From Skeletonema tropicum (taxonomy: Eukaryota > Bacillariophyta > Thalassiosirophyceae > Thalassiosirales > Thalassiosiraceae), in assembly GCA_037178625.1 (NCBI GenBank), contig CM074132.1, positions 3,286,001 to 3,350,000 on the forward strand: a stretch of 64,000 nt of DNA. Direction: 5' to 3'. Every line of letters begins with the position of its first letter. Position 1 is the stretch's first letter. Under the pieces are notes generated by a model. It was not told the DNA's origin and did not search any database. It worked only from the letters and a program-made list of their open reading frames with translations. Of this stretch, positions 32,117 to 43,237 are shown piece after piece. A program made the position numbers and the translations under genes.

Positions 32117-35100
32117 GTCATTTCTATCCAGCGACGAACTATTTAGCGAAATTCATCCTTATTCACTGGTGCATCTAGGATGACCAGCCTCTTGCTTGCA
32201 TTGTGGGAGGAGGAGGAATGAGAGAAACAATTCAAGAGCAATCTGAACTGGAATTACCAAACCAAAATGGTCTGTGCCGCTGTGGCAGCCATGGATTGTC
32301 CATGTTCTCTAAATGTGGTTGGCCAACGTGGCAATCATGCCTAACATATTTCAGAAGACAAGGTCATGGGGGAGTAACGATTGTCTACTCTGCTTCTCCT
32401 AGATATCGGATTATATCCTTTGGTGTGCCGTTTCTTCCACCAAAGAGATCTTCCAAAATACTAATGAGCAATTCAGATGTTAGTCTGAAGGGAAGGGGAC
32501 TTCCTTGGTACCTTGTGTCCGTGGCAAGTGTCCCGAGTCCCGAATCTCGTACCTTGATTCTCTGTCTTGTTTACACGCGACAGTCGAAAGGAATCTCTTG
32601 CGCAAGCTCAAATTCAAACATTATCCGGAGTGGTGGGTCTCGTAGGAGAGACTACTCTATCAATACTAATACGGTGGTCATGCCTAGAAAAGGAAGACTA
32701 CTTTCACAACGCAATCTCGCGTCGGCGAATATGATTGTGGTTGGAACCATGCTGCTGCAGATTACCTACGGTGTTCAAAAGGAACCTGCACACACCTCGA
32801 TGCATCCGACTTAACTATCCTTGCTGGATGTACTTCTCACGTGAATGAGAGGACGTTCAAGGATTGCTCGAGCAAGTGGAAAAGCACATGCGGAAATCAA
32901 GGCAGGGTCGCAAACAGGCGCATACCAGCACAACGAGATGATAACTACAAGACATCGTCCTTCTAAACCGCTGTTGTTGAAGACAACTAGTGGAGGACTT
33001 GCGAGAAAGCTGGCTGCTTGCTCAATGCTCGTCCTACAGTCCGAGAGTGGCTGAGATCCGTAGCCGACTGCTCACCGTGTTTCGGGAGGTTCACCTTCTT
33101 CCAATGCACGTGAGACATTCATCGGCTGATGGTAAATTTCGTTCATAGTTCGGTGACCTGATTATTGGATACTCAGATGGGACAGAGCTCGCCAAGCCTG
33201 CGTCATGGAGGGTTCAGTACAGAGCAGGCCATCGAGGGAGCTACACTTGCACCCGGACATCTTCTACTGAAATGTTGTAATACATGATGAGAAAGTGTTT
33301 AACTCTATCGGAACGACCTGTTGTTTGGTGTACACAACGCAGGTAATAATGATCAAATAAGAGAGAAGCGTGCTCAAGGCAGTTCTCGAGGCTTCCAAGT
33401 AAATGCTGCAAAAGACACTTACCATGCCCAGGAAGTGACTAACACTTGGATACACCATCTGGAAATTGTTCTTTCGACGATGGTGGTTGCCATCTTAGTT
33501 CTTGTGTGTTGTACCAAGACTACCAATAGATCTGCTCCGCTGCTTTTAGTGGCAAATGTGGGGCCTCCTCGAAATTCGGTCAATATGGTACGGGGAGGAG
33601 GGATGCTGACCAAACAAGGAAGCGTTCCCATGATCAATCGCCAGCGACTAGATGCATGTCTAAGGCGTTTCCAAATTCAGAGTTGATCGGCATTTTGGCT
33701 GAGCTTACTTCATTCAAGCGCAAGGCTTGGGGGAGTATCGATTCTTGAAGACACTCATCGACTGGCATCTGTCGTGGTGCACAACAGGAGATGAAGTGAT
33801 GAAGCTTGAACTTCGAAAAGAAGTTCAAGGGCGCGTGTCGGAGTGCGGGTGAGTAATGTGCTATCACCTCCTCTCGGCATTTGTGCCTGGAGTTCTTCCG
33901 GTCTAAAGACAGGGCGAGGGCCGCCATACCCTCCGGGAGACAATCTCTACTCATATTTATCAAATCAACCTCAAACTAATTGCAAGGGGAAGATATTACG
34001 ACTGCGACGGGGCTAGTGCTAGCGAGGCTGCGCTGCCTCAGTTGAGATCCTCAGTGGTCGAGGGTGTGATGCTTCAGCGTAAAGGAAAGTAGTACATACA
34101 TTACCAGCGTTTGACAGCGTCATCCTTCACGACACATGCCACACCTACAAAGGAAGAGGTACCGACAGCAGCTCATTGGAGTGCGCTGTTATAATGCAGA
34201 CTTGGGAAGACAGCAGCTCTTTGAGTGGCTGATCTAAAGATGACGAAGACAAATGGTAAGCTCTTGTGACTGCGCATAGTCACACACGACATGGAAGTAG
34301 AAGATAGTGTTCTGATATAAACGTTGATGAAGCAAAGCTAGCTACGTATGTTCCTGGACCTGCCGCAACATTCTAATGGGATCGAGAAATATTCTAATGA
34401 TCTTCGACAGAGATGATGTATGCAGAGCCTATGCAACGATGCAAAAGGAGATACCTCTGTGGTGATTCCGGCAGCTCTTCAATCCAAGATCCAAGACCTT
34501 GCTTAGGGGATCTGGTATATCACGACCGTTTTGTGCCTTAGGCCGATGGATCGTAAGAACGCACTTTACGTCAACGAGGTTCTGACAGGTACTGATGCAA
34601 GTACGCTTATTTTATCAGGAAGTTATGCAGTTGTGCATGCAGTTGTTGTTGCCCTATCGTCTGATCTGATATTAGATTCGATTGAGGTAGAGGTGCCAAA
34701 GAAGGCTGAGGAGGGAGCTCAGGATGCGCTTACCCCTTTGCAACATTCAAATTGCCATTATTATGTGTGAAACTATGATCGACCTTCCACGGCTCGTTCA
34801 AAGTGGTTGACTTTCCCACTACCAAAGATTCGAACGGGATGTTGGTGAATCCGCGAGATAGAGTGACTCCTCTTCTCACACTTCAAGTGAAGTTCAAGCG
34901 GACTCTCTACCTGTTCTTCAAGACTCTTGATTAAATCGTTTTAGGCAGAAGTGATGAATGCACATGAAGCCAGTGATACTCTTCCAACACGTAAGTCACG
35001 ATATTCAAGAATACAGAGATGATACAACCTCTCTGGACGGAGTGCAATATGTACTTGTTACAATTACAATGCACCCACCGCAGTACTACTGCCGCAAAAA

Positions 35101-35830
35101 CAGAGTCACTTGTGAACCTGTTGATGCAGCCCGATCGTCAAATCCGAATGCAGCCGGAAGACAATCTGGTCTCTTCGTACCACACCGTTTAACGCAGCCT
35201 TGCGAAGCCAGTAAAGCGTTGTCCAAGATAGACACTTGTTATACTCTGGTCGCCAGGATGGCCGCTGCCGAAAGAAATTGGTGGATAGTTCCAAACGCTC
35301 GAAAGAACTTCGAAGCGTCGCGATCCCAAATACTGATTTGGTTCGTAGGCTTTGATCTAGCCGTTTTTAAAGTCTTAAATCTGCCGAAAGCAGAGACTCC
35401 AACGGAGGTCTCTTCTTCAAGCGGCTGAAGTTGACACGAAAGGAACTGTACGATACAAAAACGAGCCTCAGTTAGTTTAGTCTAGTGAGCGCTACAACAA
35501 TTGATAAAGACCCCATAGTATTGAGGAGTACAGGGGGTGTGTATAGAGAAATTATTCGAATTGGAAATGGAAACTGAACGTTGAACAACGACGTCTTGAC
35601 CAAATCCTATGCACACACAACCGATGTCAAGGAAAGTACATTTGGTTGCTCTAATATCACAAAAGAACTTACGTCCTTGATTCGATCGAAATTGACATTG
35701 CCTGGAGGTCTTTTTTTCCCAAGTTGGGTTTTGGTTTCTATCTGTTAGACTGGTTTTTTATCCGGATGGCTTGCCATGGGTTTTCCAGTCTTGACAGCTC
35801 GTTTTTGGTTCACACAAGTTCGGGGGAGAA

Positions 35831-36105
35831 TGTCACAGGATATGACTCTCTTCTGGTATCCCAATACCGTTACGACAGTCATTCTTCCTGTTCACACGCG
35901 TCAAGTAGCAACCACGGTAAGAACCCGTGATTGATCCTCTCACACAAGATGGCGTCGCACGTTGGTGCTCCTTCATCACCTTTGGGAATAGCCCACTCTT
36001 CTTCTTTAGCTCTTAAGCTTAGTCACCATGATATCCGTGTTCCTACATAGTGGTCTCTTCTGGCTCTAGTTGCACAATCAATACCGGTCCTATTTGCTTG
36101 TGACA
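35831..36105 (+). repeat. Right LTR (275 bp)
   Basis: Same sequence as the left LTR plus four extra bases within CCTACATAGTGG. Preceded by the purine tract at 35821-35830 and followed by the target duplication GCAAG. Confidence 0.9.
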
Positions 36106-36301
36106 GCAAGCAGTCAGCAAGCCATGCGCGCATCAAGGTTTAAAGTACACAGGTGTCAACCTAATCTAAATTATCCATTCTTAGTCGTACAGTGATGCAG
36201 GTCAACCCCGATACCTCTTACTAAGATCTTCAACTTTCTCATATCACAATGCCAGCAGTAGGAATCAATACAAACACACGAAACCAATGAGCAGCTGTCC
36301 C

Positions 36302-37670
36302 AAATTACAACAAGTCATTTCACATGACGTGCACTTCCAAAAAACTTCCGGCGAAGCTCCCGGAGGACACGAAGGGATGTTGCAACAGATATGTATTGAC
36401 GGAGGAATCGCAATGGTCAGGATTCCTCATTGTGTTACAGCTGACAAAGACGACATTGTTATGAGGAATCAGATTACCAACACTATCAATTATGCGTTTG
36501 GTGTGTCTACTCCCACAGAGATTGCTGATCACTTTATGTGTAAGTATTATTTTTCATTATCATCTTTTTTTGTTGAAATCTCATTTATTTTACATGTTGT
36601 ACTCACTTTCTCTTTCTCATCTTTTACTTTCTAGACTGCTTACCTAACAACACCTTTGGAGGGATCGCTTATGCCTACATGAATTCTTGGATGTCAGTGT
36701 ACAAAGATAGTTGGTGCAACTACGTTTCTCTGCAGGTCCATGAGATTGGACACAATCTCAACTTTGGCCATGCTGGCGAAGGTGCGCAGGAATATGGTGA
36801 CCGATCCGGGATGATGGGAGCCAGTTATTTAGAGGATGATAGTCCCGTAATGTGTTTCAATGCAGGTAAGTTGACCACTGTTTCAAGACGACTGGGGATT
36901 AGACGATAGCGATAGATGTACTCGCACACATTTACTAATACAACGCCTTTTCTTCCTTTTGCGCAGCTAAAGCGTGGCAGTCTGGTTGGTTTGCCGACAA
37001 GTCTCTCACAATTGATCCCAATAATGATGCAGATCTAAGCTTCAGTGGGCCTTCTCTATGGCCAAGACTCCTACACTTCATCTCCAGCGGATGCCAAGGT
37101 CTTGATCCAGCTTAAGTCGACTAGTGGCCAAAACTACCACATCGGATTCAATGGCAAACAGGGTTCCAATTCAGGCACTGTTGAAGATGGCAACATGGTC
37201 CTCATTACTACTCAAGCCACTCATGGACAATCATGGAAAATTGCGAAATTGGGAGCCGGTCAATCTTACACAATTACGAATTATGATGGTTCTGGGAGAG
37301 ATGTCGTTATTTCGGTGACCTCTATCTCTGGATCCGATCATGCTGTAATTGACATTTCCCTTTGTTCCTCGAATGATCAATGTGATGACAACAATCCAGT
37401 AAGTTGACTTTCGTTTCATATTTGTATATATTGCCTCACATACAAATCATCTAACGATTGGGATTGGTAAAAATGTTGTGCGCTCTTTCTTGCCTTTGCT
37501 TTTTTAAGTGTACCGAAAATATCTGTGATGGAAAATGCGTATTCCCTATCATTGCGGACTGCTGCGCCAATGGTATTCCGGACTGCTGCGGCAATGGTAT
37601 TTGTGAACCTGAAGAGCAATGGCCGGGATATCCTGGATATCGTGATTGTTACGAAGATTGCGCTATGTGA
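36302..37670 (+). pseudogene. M11 protease copy (copy 3), N-terminus missing and one frameshift
   Basis: Exons correspond to the intact gene: part of exon 1 ending at 36539 (MVRIPHCVTADKDD then INYAFGVSTPTEIADHF), exon 2 at 36635-36865 with the full active site HEIGHNLNFGH and MMGASY, exon 3 at 36967-37398 and a short last exon at 37509-37670. Splice sites are kept. The signal peptide and most of the prodomain are gone, and the 5' end joins the conserved upstream flank directly. An extra T near 37050 shifts the frame in exon 3. The last exon carries a duplicated CCANGI/CCGNGICEPEE cluster and stops after YEDCAM, lacking the C-terminal domain. The copy is tandem with copy 2; both end in the same 3' flank. 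Confidence 0.75.
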
Positions 37671-37739
37671 GCGAGCGAACGCTTCGAGATGTAACCTATC
37701 CCAGTACTTTCGCCGAAGGATTATTGACGACAAATCCTT

Positions 37740-38030
37740 TCGAATTAGGTAATTTCATCAGCGGCAATCGTATTGGCTTGCTGATCTAAGTTAATTATTA
37801 TTAGTAGATGGAGTATTTATTATGATTGTAGTCAGCAAGCGAGCAGTAGAGCATGCAAGCAAGCCATGGTCAAGGTTTAAAGTACACAGGTGTCAACCTA
37901 ATCTAAATTATTCGTATATCGACGCAGGTCAACCCCCGATACCTCTTACTTAGATCTTCAACTTTCTCATATCACAATGCCAAGAGTAGGAATCCATACA
38001 AACACACGAAACCAATGAGCAGCTGTCCCA
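37740..38030 (+). repeat. 3' flank of copy 3, showing the empty insertion site of the LTR element
   Basis: This flank matches the flank of copy 2 (30690-30786 joined to 36111-36301). At about 37826-37850 it reads TTATGATTGTAGTCAGCAAG and continues without the 5.3-kb element. The repeat unit ends with GAGCAGCTGTCCCA at both 36287-36301 and 38015-38030, marking the tandem junction. Confidence 0.8.
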
Positions 38031-38263
38031 CCACCTGCCGTTTCCCGCCTCTTCCATCCTCCGTTCCAAGCCCCGACTTTCACCAGCCTTTCTACCTTGA
38101 AACCGCCGGCATTGCAATGAACTGCATTGAAATTACGCCATCAAACTTCCAACTTCTGATGCTAGTAAAGGATACGGCAAGGAAGAAGGCGTAAGGTAGT
38201 GCAGGTGTCAACTCGAACTGCTGGTATCCGATCCGTCCCCCTTCAAGGACGTATGTCATCATC

Positions 38264-41200
38264 ATGATGGATAATACTATTAATTCATTCTTTGTTACAG
38301 GCACTGTGGACGACACAAGTTCCACATCACATGGTCAGCCGCAACAACAGCAACAACTTCATCCACAGTATGGTGCTGTTCAACAACAGCAACAACACCA
38401 TCTGTCGCAGACACATCAACAGCAGCAACAGCAAGGTGTCTTCCAAGACCAATCACAACAATTTGTCGCCTATGCCTCGAATAATAATAACAATGTTTCC
38501 TCAGCAACTTCAACCCATCACCGCCACCACCAACAACGGCGTGGGTGGACAATCCATCCTCTCCTATCATCAAGCAACCAATCCATCACCCACTGGAGGG
38601 GCAGCAATGGGCTACCAACCACAACCGCAGCAGCAACCACAGGCGACGGCAGCGACCAACAACACCAATAATATGATGCCTCAAAGATCACGTCCATGTG
38701 TCCGATGTGGATATCCCGGATGTGATGTGATGATTACGGCTTGTCGTTGTTGTTTGCATGCGAGGTGTGCTCCGGTACGTTTGTAGATATTGATTGAATT
38801 TTATGCATTGATTTGTTTTGTTTTGTATCTGTGTTCATTTAGTATCCTCTGGGGAGGGTGGGGCGCTATTATTTATTTTAGCTGAGGCTGGTCTATGGAC
38901 TGGACTTACGTGCACTCATCCTAAATGAAAATGCTATCTGTTGACTCACAAGATTATACTTCATTCTGAATAACATCATATCCCACAGATCCCTATACGA
39001 ACATGCCCCAATCCAAGATGCACCCACCCACGCATGGAACTCGTCAACAACTCCAATAATGGCACCGGTAACGATTCATCAAATCGTCCCTCTCATCCAC
39101 TCGAACTCATCCCAATGGAATTTGATGAACTTGATGAATCACGACGTGTCGCAACCTTAACTGAGGCGGCATCCCGTCGTGCCAAGGAGAAGCAACGAGC
39201 TAGGAAGAAGGCCAAGTTGGAATCGACTGTAATGGCTGGTCAATCATCACAGCAGCAGGGGCAGACTAATACTACTAATGGAGATGGTGGTGGGGGGAAT
39301 GGTGGATATCCAGATGACATATCCATTGATTCACATCAGAATCAACAACAGAATCAGAATCAACTTCCCACCCCCGACAATCAATTGTCCAGCACCGCCA
39401 CTACACCAATGATGCACACTACAACCTCTACCGAATCCACCACCAACACATCATCATTGTCCACCACCACTGCACCACCAATCCTCCACGGTGGAATCTC
39501 CCCCGACCTCCGCACAGGCCGATGGACCGCCGAAGAAACCCACTACTGCGATACACTCGTTTCCAAATTCATGGCGGGTCGTCTCCCCCTCCCCGATGGG
39601 ATCAAACTCAATGAGTTTTTAAGTAGTATGCTCAAATCGAAGCAAAGTCGTCTCACGAAAAAGATGAAGAATGCCAAATTGAGCAGCAAGACGTTTCGGA
39701 GGACCACGGGATATTTGACAAGTGAGTTGGAGGCACGGGAGTATAGTGAGGCAGAGGATGCATTCTTTCACTCATTGCAGAATCAGCTGGAGAGGTGTGA
39801 GATGCGCTTTCATACACGCAAGGAGTGGAGAGAGACATTTAGTACGTATTGTGTCAGTCATGGTCAATTGTTGAATGCGGATGCATGGTTGGTAAGTATT
39901 GATGAGATGGATCGACGTGTGCATCGGGCGAAGGACCGAGCGAGGATGGAACGACGAAAGATGATGATGGGTCATGCCTTGAGACATGATTTGAAGAATA
40001 CCAATCGGGGTGTGGTGATTGATAAGGTGAATAGTGAGAGTAGTACGACTGTTGGTGGTGGAGGGAGTAGTAGTGGTGGTGGTGTGGGTGGTGGGAGCAA
40101 TGGTGGTACCATGATGGATTCGAGTAGTTGTAATGGTGTATACTCCTCCTATTCCGTGAGCAATACGACCAATGATCCAATGATGGCATCTGTCGATATG
40201 GATCCACAACAACGAGCTCGTGCACGTTCCCTCTCGTTTGCATTGGATGGAGTTGGACAGAGTATGTCATCACCTTTTTTGAATCGGATTATTAGTTTTA
40301 TTCATCGGCATCATATCCCGTTTGAGTATGTGGATGCTTGGGTTCCGTCATTTGTTCCAGATGCCAAGGACTCGTCTACGGAAAATGGTGGTGGTGGAGA
40401 TGGTACAAGTCAGGGGGGTGGGGAAAGTGTGGCATCGGGACAACAATCGCAGCAGTCGTCGGTTACGACGCACATTAAACAAGATTCGGATGTGGACCTT
40501 CATAGCCATAGTGGTGAGCAGAAGCAGCAACAGTCATCACAGCCCAAATGTCGTCTCTGCTTTGCTGGATCGATAGTCGCCAAGCAAGTTATCATGGGAG
40601 GTGATGGGACCAACCAATATCGCAGGGCTGTCCCATTATCCTCCGATGATCAATTCAATCTCGCGGCATTTGGTGATTATTCGGAGAGTTTCTCCTTTGA
40701 TGTTGGATGTGGCCTCCCGGGACGTGTTTATCACATGGGCGTCCCAACATGGGAACAAAGCGTTCATAATGCCCCACTTCATCACTTTGAACGTGTTGGT
40801 GGATCCCAACAGTGGGGGATACGGACTGTGGTGGGTATTCCTGTCCCATCGCCGAATGTGGGACGAGTTGTGGTGATTTTGTATTCGAGGCATGATAGGC
40901 CGAAGGATCATGATATGGTGATACGGCTGACGGATGAGTTTACGAGGTTGTTGCCAAGTCCGAAGTGGAAGCTGGTTGTGGATGTGGGGAAGCAGCAGGA
41001 ACAACCGCAACAGCACGTTGCCAATACGCAGGATCAACATCAGCAACAGCAACAACAACAGCAGCAACAGGACCTAAACTCCTCTGCTGCATCTCCTGGT
41101 GAAGATCCCGCGGCTCTCTCATCGGAAGTCATTTCTATCTTTGGAGAACACATGCCTTCTGATCCTAGTAGTCCTGCCTTTGCCTACCTACAAGGTTTCA

Positions 41201-41784
41201 TGTCCCTCCGACTCCTTCTCCTTCGTCAGAATCGAGGAGCTCAAGAACAAGACCTCGTTAACACTATGCTCAGTTCTTATTCTAGTTACAAGGCCGGGGG
41301 GAGGACACCTGCCGACATTGCGTTGATGCTCGCAAGAGATTTCATGTTCTTGAGTCAGCAGCAGCAACAACCACCACCGCAAAGTGCTGCCGTGTCATCA
41401 CCTCATGGAAATCATCAATTCTCTCAGTCCACGCAATATCATCATCAGCAGCAGCAGTCTGCAGCGGTTCAAAATAATGGTGTGCACGTGTCTTCTTCGC
41501 CTCGTCTCCAAGCTGCATCGCCAAATAGTAATGCTTCCTCCATGCCACCTCCGTCGCATCATGGTTCCACAAATAACTTGCAACTTCAGCCAGCACATCA
41601 AGAGCAAGACAGACTTCAGCACAATTTTCAGGAAGCTCTTATTAATGGCTCTGCAAACAATATGATGATTGGGGGAGATGGTGATGTGGCCCCTACTCCA
41701 GTTTCGGAAATGATCGATGCTGCTGCCGCCGCCGCTGTTAATGCTGCTGCAGCTGATGGACGATTAGGGTCTTTGGCATCCTGA
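38264..41784 (+). CDS. Gln-rich putative regulatory protein with Cys-rich zinc module and GAF-like region
   Basis: Exon 1 runs 38264-38774 and exon 2 38989-41784; the 214-nt intron is GTACGT...CCCACAG. Exon 1 is Gln/His-rich and shifts frame once near 38480-38500 in an AATAATAATAAC run. A cysteine module spans the intron: [19 protein letters not shown], then CAP, then [11 protein letters not shown]. Exon 2 holds a basic helix ([18 protein letters not shown]), a conserved block [20 protein letters not shown] (SANT-like), and a GAF-like region with [34 protein letters not shown] and [20 protein letters not shown]. It ends in Gln and Ala runs. The layout suggests a nuclear regulator that may bind a ligand or partner; function is inferred. 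Confidence 0.6.
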
Positions 41785-42480
41785 TGTATCTTCTCATCAA
41801 CGCAGAGAAAGCTCTCAAGGGCATTGTTTGAAGACGAATGCAAGTTATTGCCTTTTTAAAGAATAGATAATACATAAATAAATCGAAATATACTTCTACT
41901 GTCCAGCAGCCTCTTGCAACATTTTCCACAACACTATATTACGATACTCCTTTGCTCCAAGCCAGAGATTTTATCTCAACGTTCACTTGCGTGCGTTTAT
42001 TGTATTTGGGAGAGACTCTTAGATTATTTAACGCGTACGTGTGATTGAGCTCGCTTGCATTGCAATTAGAGATCAGAAGAAGCTCTATCTTGTTTTTTTT
42101 TTTTTTTCAAGATAAATAAGTGATTAGTTTAGGATGGTATTCAGGAGCTGTTTACTGGGCAAGCTGGATCTGAACTTGCCCATTTTAGGTAATAAGAGGA
42201 GTGCAGTCTAGGTATCTCTAGTTCAGTGGCAAGCTCTATCTTGTTCATCCTGTGGGCATCAACTCGCTCGACCATCCGCAAATGCTTTCTTGTCTACAAT
42301 ACCGGTGATACGTAGTTTACCGTAGCACAGAAATAACCTTAAAGCCCAACACAAAGATAAAGAGCTCGTGCAAGGTCGGAAACAATCTCCTAATCCTGCT
42401 ACCTCAAGTCGATAAACACCTACAATAAGCCATAACGCTGACGCAAGTCTGCCGAAGAGGAGGTACCAAAATCCATTTTA
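41785..42480. other. Intergenic; holds half of a dispersed repeat
   Basis: A poly-T run lies near 42091-42108. The stretch at about 42121-42210 (TGATTAGTTTAGGATGGTAT, then GATCTGAACTTGCCCATTTT) recurs at about 46470-46550. The end nearest 42480 resembles the 5' flank of the small ORF at 16750. No gene seen. Confidence 0.5.
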
Positions 42481-42654
42481 ATGTGTGAATTCTGCTCCTT
42501 CGGTCCAAACACCAAACATCAGGACAGAGACAAGGATCCTTTTGAGTTCGGGTGCTGTTTTTCAGCCAATGCCGTCAACGAGGTGGTGCGGGTATCGAAG
42601 CAACGATCTTCTGAAGAAGTGGAGGATGATGGGGAAGATTTAGATGGCACCTAG
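42481..42654 (+). CDS. Second copy of the small CxxC ORF (57 aa)
   Basis: Starts [20 protein letters not shown] and ends EVEDDGEDLDGT, the paralogue of the ORF at 16544-16750. Its stop overlaps an ATG (42644) in the same ATGGCACCTAG context. The downstream frame keeps the first 18 or so hydrolase codons (MAPSGGC, then EVTAFVS) and then ends at a stop near 42734, so only the 5' end of the hydrolase locus was copied. The small ORF itself is intact. Upstream bases also match (AGGAGGTA, TTTAATGTGTGAATTC), so a promoter may have come with it. Confidence 0.5.
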   Translation: MCEFCSFGPNTKHQDRDKDPFEFGCCFSANAVNEVVRVSKQRSSEEVEDDGEDLDGT

Positions 42655-43237
42655 CGGTGGTTGTGCTGGAGGATCTGAAGTTACTGCCTTTGTTTCGATA
42701 GCTACCAGCGAGCTAAGAAGTACACTAGAGCAATAGCAAGAGACGATTTCTTCTTCGTTGCAGTCATCTACTTGCACCAACACAATAGAAGTACACGAAA
42801 TGTTTGTTGCAAGAGAATAGATATGCATATTCCCTATGGTGATATGTTTTAAGATAAGACGGATTTTTTGTCCGCGCATCTTCCACTACAATAACACTAC
42901 GCTACGTCTTGTAAAATGACAAAGCTGCGTTTGCTGCTGCCAGAATGACACCAACTTCTTGAACATGTTTCAGTGCCCTTGTTCCTTGTCCTCTAACAAA
43001 GCAAAGAAGGTTTTACAGTCTCTCTCAATGGACGACATGAAAAGAGTAGAGGAACGATCTCAAAGAGGTCAAAAGTTGAAGATGAAGAATAATAATCAAA
43101 CTTGTTTCTGTTTCCTCTTTCCATCAGCAATGGTTGGTTGAGACAGATTCATTTATTTTCTCGGTTTTCAGTGCATCACCTAGATATTGACGATATAACC
43201 ATCTCGTGAAGGAGGAATACATCCAAGTACGTAACCG

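Larger units (their letters stand above)
30787..36105 (+). mobile_element. LTR retrotransposon-like element without recognisable gag-pol (probably non-autonomous)
   Basis: Two direct repeats of 271 and 275 bp bound the element. Both begin TGTCACA and end TGTGACA. A 5-bp target duplication, GCAAG, flanks it (30782-30786 and 36106-36110). A purine tract, CGGGGGAGAA, sits directly before the right LTR, which sets the orientation as plus. The LTRs differ, by eye, only in a 4-bp indel. The 4.77-kb interior has only short open frames (longest 203 codons, 32203-32814). I could not find reverse transcriptase, integrase, RNase H or protease motifs in any frame. An obvious tRNA primer site after the left LTR is also not seen. 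Young LTRs with no pol suggest mobilisation in trans. Confidence 0.85.

Noticed and set aside
32203..32814. 203-codon frame inside the LTR element as gag
   Set aside because: It has no CCHC knuckle of the correct spacing and no capsid-like motif; a few Cys residues (CRCGSHGLSMFSKCG) are not enough.
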